The notes: a model not told the origin generated them from the sequence alone. Shown: positions 8,364 to 17,690, counted from the first letter of the stretch. The stretch: 64,000 nucleotides of DNA from Thalassobacillus pellis (GCF_016908295.1 NZ_JAFBDO010000005.1:124001-188000); one strand, 5' to 3'. A program made the numbers and translations.

Positions 8364-8993
8364 TTAGTTCATAGGTGTTTGCATTTGTGCCGGCGCATAA
8401 CTTTGCATCATTTGAGTCATATCTTGCTGTGCAAGTTGAGGAACCTGGTAATTCCCTTGTTTATTTTGATAAAGGAAAATTTCGTAACTCATTTCAATCA
8501 TGTTAGGGACGCTATCAGCAATCACTCTGCGCAATACAGGGTTGGTAATCTCTGTCGCAGCCATTGCCATCACTGATGATAACCCTTTCACCTGGCCCAG
8601 CATGAACGAGGCGTATTCCGTATCTGTCAATTCACCGGCTGATTGGATCGGCTGTTTAGGCTGAGTTGGCTGTATTCCATAAACTACGTCGTTACTCTGC
8701 GTCATTTTGTACACATGGGTCGATTGGGAAGGCTTTTGACCGGATTGGAAGCATTCGATCATCGTGTTGTAAAGCTCGGTGGTAAATGCTGACTGGCGCA
8801 TCAGCATGTCTTTCAATTCCTGGTCTTGGATTTGCTGCTCATACATTTTATACTGGTTCAGCATTCCCATGACCCCGCTGATCACCTCATGGGCATCGAA
8901 CATTTCATGACCGCCATGACTCATGTTTGGAGCCATGTTTTCAGATAGCTGTTTACCGGCCTGCTGACCTTGGTTGTTCATTTGATTTTGCAT
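8364..8993 (-). CDS. Spore coat protein, CotF family
   Basis: A 209-residue protein with a Gln/Asn/Met-rich N-terminus (MQNQMNNQGQQAG) and a four-helix, ferritin-like core typical of the Bacillus CotF domain: a first helix pair around FDAHEVISGVMGMLNQYKMYEQ, a segment ending in TELYNTMIECF, then TEYASFMLGQVKGLSSVMAMAATEITNP. The start ATG at 8993 has GGAGGG 8 nt upstream, better than alternatives further up. The product is expected in the spore coat, made in the mother cell; no clear sigma-K promoter was identified. It stands alone, convergent with the broken toxin locus. Confidence 0.75.
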   Translation of the reverse strand: MQNQMNNQGQQAGKQLSENMAPNMSHGGHEMFDAHEVISGVMGMLNQYKMYEQQIQDQELKDMLMRQSAFTTELYNTMIECFQSGQKPSQSTHVYKMTQSNDVVYGIQPTQPKQPIQSAGELTDTEYASFMLGQVKGLSSVMAMAATEITNPVLRRVIADSVPNMIEMSYEIFLYQNKQGNYQVPQLAQQDMTQMMQSYAPAQMQTPMN

Positions 8994-9211
8994 TTGTTTC
9001 CCTCCATCATAATGGCATTCCTGATTATTTTTCGTCATTAACCGGAAAACATGTACGGATAAAAAATTTTTAAAAGGAAAATGGGGCAAGCTATCATCAT
9101 CACATCAACCGGTATTCCCTCTATAATGATACACCCTTATCGGAAATTCTGATAAACTCTAGTTACTGAGAAACTGAACAGGAATGTGATGCAGCAATTA
9201 GGGGGTGGACC

Positions 9212-9940
9212 ATGGATTTCAGAGATCGGACCCACAAATATGAATCGAAGCTGAATGACACAGATGATCAGATAATCGATTACATCATTGAAAATAAGCG
9301 ACAGGTTGTAAACACATCGATCCAGGAACTTTCCAGGCGATTTTATACAGTTCCCAATACGATTACGAGACTATCTAAGAAATTAGGGTATGATGGTTTC
9401 TCCCAGTTAAAAAACAGTTTGAAGGCAGAACTGGAAGAGGAGCAACTCGGGAGCGAAAGTACGATTGCATCGAATATCAAGCGCACGTTTGAACTTCTGG
9501 ACCAGGAGAGCTTATCTGTCATTGCAAGGAAAATCCGTCAGGCAGAGCATGTCTTTATCTGTGGGGTAGGGGATACCCTGCCTTTCTGCGAGCTGCTGGC
9601 AACCCATCTGAAAATTGGCGGGAAAAATGCAGAGTTTTTTCTACATCGTCATGATGCTGTATATGCGCTCAATCATTCCACACAAAAAGATCTCCTTTTT
9701 CTCATTAGTATGTCTGGAGAGACGGAACAGATATTAGAAATGAATGAGCTTGCCCAATCGAGGGGGATTACGACGATATCCCTGACCCATTTCAACCGGA
9801 ACAGCTTACAGGCAAAGGCCGACTACCGTTTCTTTTTCTATTCCCCACGAAGAATGCGCGAAAATTACAATACATCTGACAAGACGCCGGTGATCCTGGC
9901 GATTCAAGTACTTTCAGATATTTTCTGGGAAACTGATTGA
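9212..9940 (+). CDS. RpiR/MurR family transcriptional regulator of the mannosylglycerate operon
   Basis: A 242-residue regulator with an N-terminal RpiR helix-turn-helix (about 20-80, TITRLSKKLGYDGFSQLK) and a C-terminal SIS sugar-phosphate-binding domain (about 105-235, VFICGVGDTLPF and ISMSGETEQILEM). AGGGGGTGG precedes ATG 9212. A TATAAT at 9122-9127 may be the -10 box of its promoter. It lies 130 bp upstream of a PTS/alpha-mannosidase/glycerate kinase operon and is probably its sensor for a phosphorylated sugar. E. coli uses a GntR-type MngR for the equivalent operon, so the regulator type differs here. Confidence 0.82.
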   Translation: MDFRDRTHKYESKLNDTDDQIIDYIIENKRQVVNTSIQELSRRFYTVPNTITRLSKKLGYDGFSQLKNSLKAELEEEQLGSESTIASNIKRTFELLDQESLSVIARKIRQAEHVFICGVGDTLPFCELLATHLKIGGKNAEFFLHRHDAVYALNHSTQKDLLFLISMSGETEQILEMNELAQSRGITTISLTHFNRNSLQAKADYRFFFYSPRRMRENYNTSDKTPVILAIQVLSDIFWETD

Positions 9941-9956
9941 TGTGTATAAATACACA
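9941..9956. promoter_or_regulatory. Palindrome, candidate RpiR operator
   Basis: TGTGTAT-AA-ATACACA is a perfect 7-bp inverted repeat that begins at the first base after the regulator's stop codon and lies upstream of the PTS gene. Position and symmetry suit binding by a dimeric regulator. Confidence 0.45.
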
Positions 9957-10001
9957 TGTAATCGGTTTCTTTTGTTTATAGATGTGTTCCATTTTAAAGA
10001 T

Positions 10002-10016
10002 AAGCAAACGCTTTCT
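10002..10016 (+). promoter_or_regulatory. cre-like site in the PTS operon promoter region
   Basis: AAGCAAACGCTTTCT fits WTGNAANCGNWNNCW with one mismatch (A for the T at position 2). It lies just upstream of an extended -10 candidate (TGCTACGAT, 10024-10032) and 55 bp before the PTS start codon. Carbon catabolite repression of a PTS sugar operon is expected. Confidence 0.45.
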
Positions 10017-10070
10017 TTCGGTGTGCTACGATCATAGACAAATAACAGTATTTACGAAGGAGGCAGGGGG

Positions 10071-12029
10071 ATGCGTTTACAAAGTTTGACCTCTCAGGAC
10101 CTTATCAGCACGAATCAATCGTTCTCGACGAAAGATGAAACTATCCGTTACTTGGTCCATCAACTGTACCAGGAAGGAAAGCTTCATTCCGAAGAGGATT
10201 TTTACGAAGCGGTCATAGACAGGGAAAAGTTATCACCGACCGGCTTTGAAGGAGGACTTGCCATCCCGCACGGCAAATCGACTGCGGTCAAGGAAGCAGC
10301 GTTTGCAGTAGCGACTATGGAAGTACCATTAGAGGATTGGGAAAGCATTGACGAAAATAATCGCGTAGAACTTGTGATGCTGCTTGCGATTCCAGAAAAT
10401 GAAGCAGGGTCTACGCATTTGAATTTGTTAGCCGAATTGATGACTCGAATGGCAGACCCGGCTTATAAAGCCAGATTGATGGAAGCCAAAACGAGTGAAC
10501 AATTCTTCACTGCCCTGGATCACCAGGAGGAAGAAAAGAAAACCGAACAGCAGACACCTGCGAAAAAGATGTTAGCTGTCACTGCTTGTCCGGCAGGCAT
10601 TGCCCACACTTATATGGCTGCTGAAGCATTGATACGGGCTGGTCAAGAGCTTAATGTCGAAGTGACTGTAGAGAAGCAGGGAGCCAATGGCATTGAGGAT
10701 CGTCATTCTAAAAAGGCGATCGCACAGGCCGATGCCGTCATTTTTGCAGCAGATGTAGCTGTAAAAGATCCAGATCGTTTTTCTAATCTCCCGCGAGTAA
10801 CGACAACGGTGGCTTCCCCGTTGAAAAATGCGAGAAAAATTATCGAAGAAGCCATAGAAAAATCTGAGCTTGCCCCAGATCGTGATGAGTACGATCCGGA
10901 AACATTTATCGATGAGGAAGACGACGATAACAAATCGTTTAAAACAGAAATAAAAGATTCCATCATGACAGGTATTTCCCACATCATTCCTATTATCGTT
11001 GCAGGTGGGATGACTCTTGCGTTTGCGGTACTTGTCTCCCAGGCATTCGGGCTGCAGGATGTCTATGCCGAGGAAGGTTCATGGCTGTGGCTGTTGCGGC
11101 AATTAGGCGGAACAATGCTCGGAACGCTCATGGTGCCAGTATTGTCTGCTTACATGGCTTACTCCATCGCTGATAAACCAGCACTTGGACCTGGTTTTGC
11201 TGCTGGTATTTGTGCGAATTTGATTGGCAGTGGCTTTTTGGGCGGTATGCTCGGTGGTTTCCTTGCTGGTTACCTTATCAAATACATGAAAAATAACTTG
11301 CAGACAACTGGTACATTCTCGGGATTTGTCAGTTTCTGGCTATATCCTGTTGTCGGGACACTGACAGTCGGATCAATTATGTTGTTTGTCATCGGGGAAC
11401 CGCTTGCAGCTATCAATAATGGGCTTATTAACTGGTTAGAGGGATTATCCGGCGGTAATGCCATCCTGCTTGGCGCAATTTTAGGAGCCATGGTTTCCTT
11501 TGACCTGGGCGGTCCGGTCAATAAAGCTGCTTATACGTTCTGTATTGCTGCAATGGCAAGTGGTAATCTCATGCCTTACGCTGCTTTTGCATCCGTGAAA
11601 ATGGTTTCTGCCTTTGCTGTCACAGGTGCAACGATTGTCGGAAAAAAATACTTTACAAAACCAGAGCAGGAAATTGGAAAACAGACCTGGCTTCTCGGCC
11701 TTGCCGGTATTACGGAAGGTGCGATTCCATTCGCCATTAATGATCCATTGCGTGTCATCCCGTCCCTCATTGCAGGTTCGGCAGTTACAGGTGGAATCGT
11801 AGCCTTTTTCGGAATTGGATTGAATGTTCCTGGAGCAGGAATATTCTCGCTTGCTCTACTTAAGGGGCAGCCATTATTCTTAGCGGCAAGCGTCTGGCTT
11901 GGAGCTGCGCTGCTTGGAGCGTTCATTTCCATGGTTCTTCTGATTATCACCCGTAAGAACCGTTTAAAAAAGCAACCACGTACAGAAAAAGAAAAATCTA
12001 ATGTTCAAATGAAAACAGCTGTAAACTGA
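10071..12029 (+). CDS. PTS EIIABC, fructose family, probable mannosylglycerate transporter
   Basis: A 652-residue phosphotransferase permease with domains in the order A-B-C. EIIA covers about 1-150 with phospho-accepting His67 (GLAIPHGKS); EIIB about 165-260 with Cys173 (VTACPAGIAHTYMAAEAL); EIIC about 300-630 is hydrophobic with roughly nine membrane segments (starting SIMTGISHIIPIIVAGGM). It takes up and phosphorylates its substrate at the membrane. Length and domain order match E. coli MngA (658 residues), and the next two genes are a MngB-length GH38 alpha-mannosidase and a glycerate kinase, which together point to 2-O-alpha-mannosyl-D-glycerate rather than fructose. AAGGAGGCAGGGGG precedes ATG 10071. 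The substrate is inferred from context. Confidence 0.82.
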   Translation: MRLQSLTSQDLISTNQSFSTKDETIRYLVHQLYQEGKLHSEEDFYEAVIDREKLSPTGFEGGLAIPHGKSTAVKEAAFAVATMEVPLEDWESIDENNRVELVMLLAIPENEAGSTHLNLLAELMTRMADPAYKARLMEAKTSEQFFTALDHQEEEKKTEQQTPAKKMLAVTACPAGIAHTYMAAEALIRAGQELNVEVTVEKQGANGIEDRHSKKAIAQADAVIFAADVAVKDPDRFSNLPRVTTTVASPLKNARKIIEEAIEKSELAPDRDEYDPETFIDEEDDDNKSFKTEIKDSIMTGISHIIPIIVAGGMTLAFAVLVSQAFGLQDVYAEEGSWLWLLRQLGGTMLGTLMVPVLSAYMAYSIADKPALGPGFAAGICANLIGSGFLGGMLGGFLAGYLIKYMKNNLQTTGTFSGFVSFWLYPVVGTLTVGSIMLFVIGEPLAAINNGLINWLEGLSGGNAILLGAILGAMVSFDLGGPVNKAAYTFCIAAMASGNLMPYAAFASVKMVSAFAVTGATIVGKKYFTKPEQEIGKQTWLLGLAGITEGAIPFAINDPLRVIPSLIAGSAVTGGIVAFFGIGLNVPGAGIFSLALLKGQPLFLAASVWLGAALLGAFISMVLLIITRKNRLKKQPRTEKEKSNVQMKTAVN

Positions 12030-12057
12030 TCATTGATTTAAAGGGAAGGGATTAGAC

Positions 12058-14679
12058 ATGACACAAGTGCACGTTGTGCCTCATATGCACTGGGATCGGG
12101 AATGGTATTTTTCCACAGAAGAGTCCCGGATATTATTAGTAAATAACATGGAAGAAATCATGGACCGTTTAGAGAATGATCCTGATTATCCTTATTACGT
12201 ACTCGATGGTCAGACATCGATACTGGAGGACTTTTTCGCCGTAAAGCCTGAAGAAAAAGAACGTGTGAAAAAGCTGGTCCAGGAAGGAAAGTTGATTATT
12301 GGACCGTGGTACACTCAAACGGATGAAATGGTGGTCGGCGGTGAATCAATTGTCCGCAATCTCTTATATGGAATAAAAGACAGTAAAGAATTCGGCAGTC
12401 CGATGATGATCGGTTATCTCCCTGATTCTTTCGGTCAGTCTGCGCAAATGCCGCATATCTTTAATGGATTTGATATCAAGTATACGATTTTCTGGCGAGG
12501 TACTTCTGAACGCCATGGCACGGATAAAACAGAATTCCACTGGGAAACGAAGGACGGCTCTAGCGTGCTTGTCCAGCTTCTTCCGCTGGGATATGCGATA
12601 GGAAAGTATCTGCCTCAGGAAGAAGAGGCGCTCGGCAAGCGAATGGAAAAGTATTTTCCGGTACTTGACCGGGGCACGACAACCAACCACTTGGTCTTGC
12701 CTAACGGGCACGATCAAATGCCAATCCAACAGGACATTCATGAGGTTATCAGCAAGCTGGAAAGCATGTATCCGGATCGGGAATTCTTTCTAAGTAAATA
12801 TGAAAATATTTTCGCCGAAATTGAAAAAAACAATCAATTGGCCACGTTGAATGGCGAATTCCTGGACGGAAAATATATGCGGGTGCACCGCAGCATTTAT
12901 TCTACACGGATGGACATCAAAGCAGCCAATACTCGTGTCGAGAATAAAATAACCAATATTCTGGAACCATTGGCAGCAATGGCATATGACCTTGGTTTTG
13001 AATATCACCATGGTCTGATTGAATTGATTTGGAAAGAAATCATGAAAAATCATGCCCATGACAGCATTGGTTGCTGCTGCTCAGATAAAGTCCATCGTGA
13101 AATTGCCAACCGGCTGTTTCTTGCGGAAGAAAAAACCGATCAGCTGATCGAGTTTTATAAACGAAAAATCGTTGATGCAATAGAAGTAGAGGATGATGGA
13201 GACCGCCTCACATTGTTCAATTTCGTTCCTTACAATCGTGAAGAAGTGGTGACAACCGAGGTGATAACCAGAGCAAAATCATTTGTCCTTGAAGACGAAG
13301 ACGGAAATGAAATCGAGTATGAGCTGCTGGATACAGAGGAGCTGGATCCTGGGCTGATTGACCGCCAAATTGTCCACTATGGCAATTATGATCCTTTCTA
13401 CCGCTATCGTATTCAGTTGAGGCAGTCGCTTCCGGCAATGGGATACCGCACATTAACCGTGAAAGACCGTGAATATTCTCCCGTCAACTCTTACGAGAAA
13501 AAAGACCAGGTGGATACAGAATTTTTCTCGATATCAGTTAATCGGAATGGGTCTTTGAATATTTTTGATAAACGGATAGAGCAAACCTTCAATGAGGTTT
13601 TGCTGCTGGAAAATTCCGGAGACGATGGTGATGAGTATGACTTTTCTCCATTAGCCAATGATTTAGAGATCTCCAGTAAAGACGTAAAAGCAGAGGTAAA
13701 TATCAAACAAAATCGCCATGAAGCCTCTATCGATATCCGTTACCAGTTAGCAGTACCGGAGAATCTGGAGGAAAGAAAAGCAGGGAAGCGGAGCAGCACA
13801 GTCGAAGTCCGTTTCGCGATCACTGTGGCTGATCATAAACCGATCATCGAAGTGAAGTGTGAGTTGGATAATCATGCGAAAGACCACCGTCTCCGTGCCC
13901 TCATTCCGACAGGTATTCAATCTGCATTTTCGATTGCAGACAATCAGTTCGGCCATATAAAAAGAGATGTCAGGGATGCAGCAATGGATGTATGGCAGGA
14001 AGAAAACTGGAGCGAGCGACCGGATTCGATTTACCCGATGCTCAGCTATATCGGGCTGTCCAACAACGATTATGGCCTTAGTGTGCTTACGAACAGTACA
14101 AGGGAGTACGAAATTATTGGTGAACAGAATGATACGATTGCGATCACCTTATTCCGAAGTATTGGTTATCTCGGCAAGGCTGAGATGGTCCGCCGTCCAG
14201 GAAGGCCGTCCGGTATCAAACTCCCGACACCTGATTCACAGATGATCGGCAGCCTGTCTCTTGATTTTGCACTGTTTTTCCATAAAGGAAGTACATTAGA
14301 AGCAAATACAGCAAAAGTGGCAAAGGAGTATGTGACGCCTGTCCATACTTATAATAAGATTCCATATAACGCCATGAAGCTGAATGAATCAGACATCAGA
14401 ACACCTGCAAGCTTTCAGTTGCTTGAGGAAGAAGTTGACAGCTCTGCTGTCTTAAGCACCCTGAAAAAAGCGGAACAGGATGACGCACTGATTTTACGAT
14501 TGTTTAACCCTTGTGATCGGGAGACAGAAACGCAAATCAAGGTTGTTGATGGTTTGAAGGATGCCTGCTATACTAATCTGAACGAAGATGAAATTGGACA
14601 GCAGGTTACTACAGAAAAAGAAAAGCTTTGCGTTCCGGTGAAAGTTAATCAATCGCGGACGATTGCTATCAAAAGGTAA
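12058..14679 (+). CDS. mngB: GH38 alpha-mannosidase, probable mannosylglycerate hydrolase (MngB-like)
   Basis: An 873-residue glycoside hydrolase family 38 enzyme, close to the 877 of E. coli MngB. The zinc motif HMHWD is at 9-13, the nucleophile Asp123 lies in LPDSFGQSAQMP, and HDSIGCCCSDKV carries a further conserved metal/active-site His-Asp pair. It has no signal peptide, so it acts in the cytoplasm on the phosphorylated product of the PTS, releasing mannose 6-phosphate and glycerate (established for MngB). It follows the PTS gene by 28 bp with AAGGGAAGGG before ATG 12058. A cytoplasmic mannosidase for other alpha-mannosides remains possible, but the adjacent glycerate kinase argues for mannosylglycerate. 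Confidence 0.85.
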   Translation: MTQVHVVPHMHWDREWYFSTEESRILLVNNMEEIMDRLENDPDYPYYVLDGQTSILEDFFAVKPEEKERVKKLVQEGKLIIGPWYTQTDEMVVGGESIVRNLLYGIKDSKEFGSPMMIGYLPDSFGQSAQMPHIFNGFDIKYTIFWRGTSERHGTDKTEFHWETKDGSSVLVQLLPLGYAIGKYLPQEEEALGKRMEKYFPVLDRGTTTNHLVLPNGHDQMPIQQDIHEVISKLESMYPDREFFLSKYENIFAEIEKNNQLATLNGEFLDGKYMRVHRSIYSTRMDIKAANTRVENKITNILEPLAAMAYDLGFEYHHGLIELIWKEIMKNHAHDSIGCCCSDKVHREIANRLFLAEEKTDQLIEFYKRKIVDAIEVEDDGDRLTLFNFVPYNREEVVTTEVITRAKSFVLEDEDGNEIEYELLDTEELDPGLIDRQIVHYGNYDPFYRYRIQLRQSLPAMGYRTLTVKDREYSPVNSYEKKDQVDTEFFSISVNRNGSLNIFDKRIEQTFNEVLLLENSGDDGDEYDFSPLANDLEISSKDVKAEVNIKQNRHEASIDIRYQLAVPENLEERKAGKRSSTVEVRFAITVADHKPIIEVKCELDNHAKDHRLRALIPTGIQSAFSIADNQFGHIKRDVRDAAMDVWQEENWSERPDSIYPMLSYIGLSNNDYGLSVLTNSTREYEIIGEQNDTIAITLFRSIGYLGKAEMVRRPGRPSGIKLPTPDSQMIGSLSLDFALFFHKGSTLEANTAKVAKEYVTPVHTYNKIPYNAMKLNESDIRTPASFQLLEEEVDSSAVLSTLKKAEQDDALILRLFNPCDRETETQIKVVDGLKDACYTNLNEDEIGQQVTTEKEKLCVPVKVNQSRTIAIKR

Positions 14680-14684
14680 TACAC

Positions 14685-14714
14685 ACAAACCAGAGATACG
14701 CTTCTCTGGTTTGT
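14685..14714 (+). terminator. Intercistronic stem-loop between mannosidase and glycerate kinase
   Basis: ACAAACCAGAG and CTCTGGTTTGT form a perfect 11-bp stem 5 bp after the mannosidase stop. It is followed by TGTATGG rather than a T run, so it may protect or partly attenuate the mRNA rather than end it. Confidence 0.5.
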
Positions 14715-14733
14715 TGTATGGAGGTGAAAAATA

Positions 14734-15858
14734 GTGAACTTTCTACTTGCACCTGACTCTTTCAAGGGAAGTATGACTTCAGCAGAAGCAGCAGAATCGA
14801 TGGCTGAGGCGGTGAGAGCAGTGGATTCCTCTAATCATGTCAAACTCAAGCCAATGGCTGATGGTGGAGAGGGAACACTAGATGCTTTGATGAAAGCAGG
14901 TAACGGAGAGAGTGTAGCGGTTACTTGCAATGGCCCCCTCGGAAAAACTATCGAAAGCTGTTATGTGATTTTGGACGATCAGACAGCAGTCATTGAATGT
15001 GCAAGCATTTCAGGACTGCCAATGATATCGGAGGGCAAAAGAAACCCTGACCACACGACGACTTATGGCATCGGGGAGGCAATCCTGCATGCATTGGATC
15101 GCGGAGTGCGCAGCTTTATCATTGGGCTGGGAGGCAGTTCCACCAATGATGGCGGCATGGGAATGCTTCAGGCTTTAGGAATGAAAGCATTCGATAACCG
15201 CGGGAATGTTGCTGGAAAGTATGGCAAAGATTTTCTCAAGGTAGAGGACGTTGATTTTTCTGAGTTGGATTCCCGCTTACAACAGTCTGAGTTCAAGGTT
15301 GCTTGTGATGTCGATAATCCTCTTACCGGAGACCGGGGTGCATCCTTTATTTTTGGCCCCCAAAAGGGAGCGACCGGGAAACAGGTTATTGATTATGATC
15401 AGGCGATGACACGCTATGGAAAAGCCGTTGAAAAAGCATTAGGAAAAAGTATGATGGATACGGAAGGTGCCGGGGCTGCTGGTGGCCTTGGGTTTGCATT
15501 ACTAGCTCTAGGCGGGAAACTTCAATCTGGCGCGGAATTGGTGGGAAAAGCGGTTGGCTTACAGGAAGCAGTCCAGTGGGCGGATGTCGTCATTACTGGG
15601 GAAGGCCAGAGTGACAGGCAGACATTATATGGAAAAGCTCCAGGGTACGTGGCCAGTCAGGCATCCCTATATGGAAAACCGACAATTTTATTGTCCGGGA
15701 GTATAACGGGGGATTTCGAAAGGCTGAATGAAAAATTTCTAGGGTGCTTTTCCATTGTAGCTGGACCAAATACATTAAAGAATTGTATGAAGAACGGTCA
15801 TCAATATTTGTACAATGCTACAAGTCAACTGACCAGGCTGATTATGCGGTGGAACTGA
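14734..15858 (+). CDS. Glycerate kinase, GlxK/GarK family
   Basis: A 374-residue glycerate kinase type that phosphorylates D-glycerate (2-phosphoglycerate-forming in the GarK/GlxK family), feeding lower glycolysis. The family N-terminus LLAPDSFKGSMTSAEAA, the glycine-rich FIIGLGGSSTNDGGMG and the CDVDNPLTGDRGAS segment are all present, and near the C-terminus DVVITGEGQSDRQT is conserved. The start is GTG 14734 with GGAGGTG at 14720-14726. As last gene of the operon it would use the glycerate released by the mannosidase, which is the strongest contextual evidence for mannosylglycerate as the substrate. Confidence 0.88.
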   Translation: MNFLLAPDSFKGSMTSAEAAESMAEAVRAVDSSNHVKLKPMADGGEGTLDALMKAGNGESVAVTCNGPLGKTIESCYVILDDQTAVIECASISGLPMISEGKRNPDHTTTYGIGEAILHALDRGVRSFIIGLGGSSTNDGGMGMLQALGMKAFDNRGNVAGKYGKDFLKVEDVDFSELDSRLQQSEFKVACDVDNPLTGDRGASFIFGPQKGATGKQVIDYDQAMTRYGKAVEKALGKSMMDTEGAGAAGGLGFALLALGGKLQSGAELVGKAVGLQEAVQWADVVITGEGQSDRQTLYGKAPGYVASQASLYGKPTILLSGSITGDFERLNEKFLGCFSIVAGPNTLKNCMKNGHQYLYNATSQLTRLIMRWN

Positions 15859-15871
15859 CATATTAACACAC

Positions 15872-15912
15872 AAAAAGGATTGGTCTCTGCAAGTTGGAGG
15901 CCAATCCTTTTT
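15872..15912 (+). terminator. Terminator of the mannosylglycerate operon
   Basis: AAAAAGGATTGG and CCAATCCTTTTTT form a 12-bp stem with a T run, 13 bp after the glycerate kinase stop codon. Confidence 0.85.
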
Positions 15913-15929
15913 TATCACGGAAATTATCA

Positions 15930-16020
15930 ACAGTTAAGCCAAGCCCCTGTGACAAATAACGTCATGATGAGGCTTGGCTTGAGATTGTCGGGATTGGTCA
16001 AGGCACTTCCGCTTTTGTTC
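15930..16020. repeat. Diverged copy of the ~95-bp stem-loop repeat (family A)
   Basis: Contains TTAAGCCAAGCCCCTGTGAC, a GTCATGATGAGGCTTGGCTT arm, a GTCGGG segment and an end CACTTCCGCTTTTG, in the same order as the better copies at 34670 and 57686, but the left part is missing. Confidence 0.5.
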
Positions 16021-16028
16021 ACCCTTTT

Positions 16029-16114
16029 AGAAAGTTTAACTTTGTTAAAGAATTAAAGTATAAGTAAAACTGAGGCTTTCGCCATAAGGGTTTGGCGATA
16101 AGCCAAGTTGTTCT
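16029..16114. repeat. Family B intergenic repeat, copy 1
   Basis: GTTTAACTTTGTTAAAGAAT, AAAGTATAAGTAAAAC and a structured half GGCTTTCGCCATAAGGG..TTGGCGATAAGCC recur nearly unchanged at 44170 and 48022. The second half folds as GGCTT-CGCCA paired with TGGCG-AAGCC. It abuts the end of the minus-strand gene at 16116. Confidence 0.65.
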
Positions 16115-16115
16115 A

Positions 16116-17690
16116 TCAGGTCCGTATAAAGTCGCCATCTCTGTTTTTGACAATTTTATTGAACTCATCCTTGAACACGATGTGCTGCCGGTTAAACTTA
16201 GTCGGGCTGTCTATGCCTCCTACTGCAGCGAGGTCATACAAACCTTCACGCAACGCGACTAAATAATTACAGACACGGTATTTCTTTTCTTCTATATCAA
16301 GCGCTTCCTGTAAATCGGGATCTGTCGTTGCTACCCCAACTGGGCAATTATTGGTATGGCATACCTGGGACATGATGCAGCCTACACTTAACATGAAACC
16401 GCGTGCGATGTTGATCAAATCTGCCCCTAGAGCCAGAGCCATAGCGATTTTATCCGGGGTCAGCAATTTTCCGGAGGCAATGATATGGGTCCGTTCACGA
16501 AGATTGTATTTTTTCAGTGTATCATCAACCAGCGGGATTGCCGCAAACGCAGGGAGTCCGACAGATTCAGCCAGAGCATAGTAGGAAGCTCCCGTTCCCC
16601 CTTCACCACCATCAATCGTGATGAAGTCCGGTACAATATCTGTTTCTTTCATCTTTTGAATTAGCTCATCCACCTGAATGTCATCCCCGACAACAATTTT
16701 CATCCCTACTGGTTTTCCCCCTTCCTCTCTGAGCTGGTCCAGAAAGTTCAGGAGTTCTTCAGCCGTAGAAATGCCAGGAAAACGATTGGGGCTGTTTATG
16801 TCTTTTCCAGGCTCGACATCACGGATCTCAGCAATTTCTTCAGTCACTTTTTTACCAGCAACATGTCCGCCGCGCGTTTTTGCACCTTGCCCAACCTTTA
16901 GCTCGAAGGCTCTGATCTGTTCATTGTGGCTGTGTTTCTGGAATTCTTCCCAGGAAAAATTTCCATCCTTGGTCCGCACTCCGAAAAGCCCAGGGCTGAT
17001 TTGCATAATGATATCTACGTCCCCTTTTAAATGATAAGGGGACACACTTCCTTCCCCAGTGTTCATCCATGTTCCCCCCGCCATCCCAAGACCCTGGGAC
17101 AAAGCCGTTATAGCATGATCGCCAAGGGATCCGAAACTCATAGCCGATTGTCCGATCAAGCCTTTGATACGAAACGGGTGTCTGGCGGTATTTTTTCCAA
17201 GTACAACCGCATCTTCATCGCTTAAGTAATGGGGGTCAACCTCTGCATCTTCTCTATGTTCCTTTCGGGAGAAAAGCTTTTCTTCATCGATGTGATACAG
17301 ACGCGTTTTAATTTTCGGCTGTTGATCGACGTTCATCTCATCACTCATGCTTGGAAACATATTGTTAACAAGAAACATCCCGCCTTCATGGAAATTCCGC
17401 TCTGAGCCGTAGCCAAGCATCCGTGTCTTATATTTTGCGGCTTTATAGACATATTCGAATTGCTTCCTGTTAAATGGCTTGCCTTCTTTATCGTTATTGT
17501 AAAGATACTGGCGTAATTCCGGACCTGCTTTCTCAATGATATAACGGAATTTCCCTAATAAAGGATAGTTCCGTAAAACAGAGTGCTCTTCCTGTTTTTT
17601 ATCATGAAAATAAATCCTCAACAGCATGGCTAGTGGAATGAGGAAAAGAGCTGCCATTATAATTAACACTATCAACAATCCGATTTCCAT
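16116..17690 (-). CDS. yerD: FMN-binding glutamate synthase family protein (YerD-like)
   Basis: A 524-residue protein, nearly the 525 of B. subtilis YerD. It has an N-terminal membrane segment (about residues 3-28, LIVLIIMAALFLIPLAMLL) followed by the FMN/Fe-S domain of glutamate synthase large subunits: SAMSFGSLG, PGLFGVRTKDG, the FMN phosphate-binding DGGEGGTGASYY, and the cysteine cluster CIMSQVCHTNNCPVG that in GltB binds a 3Fe-4S centre. The N-terminal amidotransferase domain of GltB is absent, so it is not a complete glutamate synthase; its true reaction is unknown. It stands alone, with a repeat at its 3' end. Confidence 0.82.
   Translation of the reverse strand: MEIGLLIVLIIMAALFLIPLAMLLRIYFHDKKQEEHSVLRNYPLLGKFRYIIEKAGPELRQYLYNNDKEGKPFNRKQFEYVYKAAKYKTRMLGYGSERNFHEGGMFLVNNMFPSMSDEMNVDQQPKIKTRLYHIDEEKLFSRKEHREDAEVDPHYLSDEDAVVLGKNTARHPFRIKGLIGQSAMSFGSLGDHAITALSQGLGMAGGTWMNTGEGSVSPYHLKGDVDIIMQISPGLFGVRTKDGNFSWEEFQKHSHNEQIRAFELKVGQGAKTRGGHVAGKKVTEEIAEIRDVEPGKDINSPNRFPGISTAEELLNFLDQLREEGGKPVGMKIVVGDDIQVDELIQKMKETDIVPDFITIDGGEGGTGASYYALAESVGLPAFAAIPLVDDTLKKYNLRERTHIIASGKLLTPDKIAMALALGADLINIARGFMLSVGCIMSQVCHTNNCPVGVATTDPDLQEALDIEEKKYRVCNYLVALREGLYDLAAVGGIDSPTKFNRQHIVFKDEFNKIVKNRDGDFIRT

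Noticed and set aside
8202-8576. Plus-strand frame of 124 codons overlapping the coat protein gene
   Set aside because: Most of it is antisense to the CotF-like gene, whose ribosome site and domain pattern are convincing.
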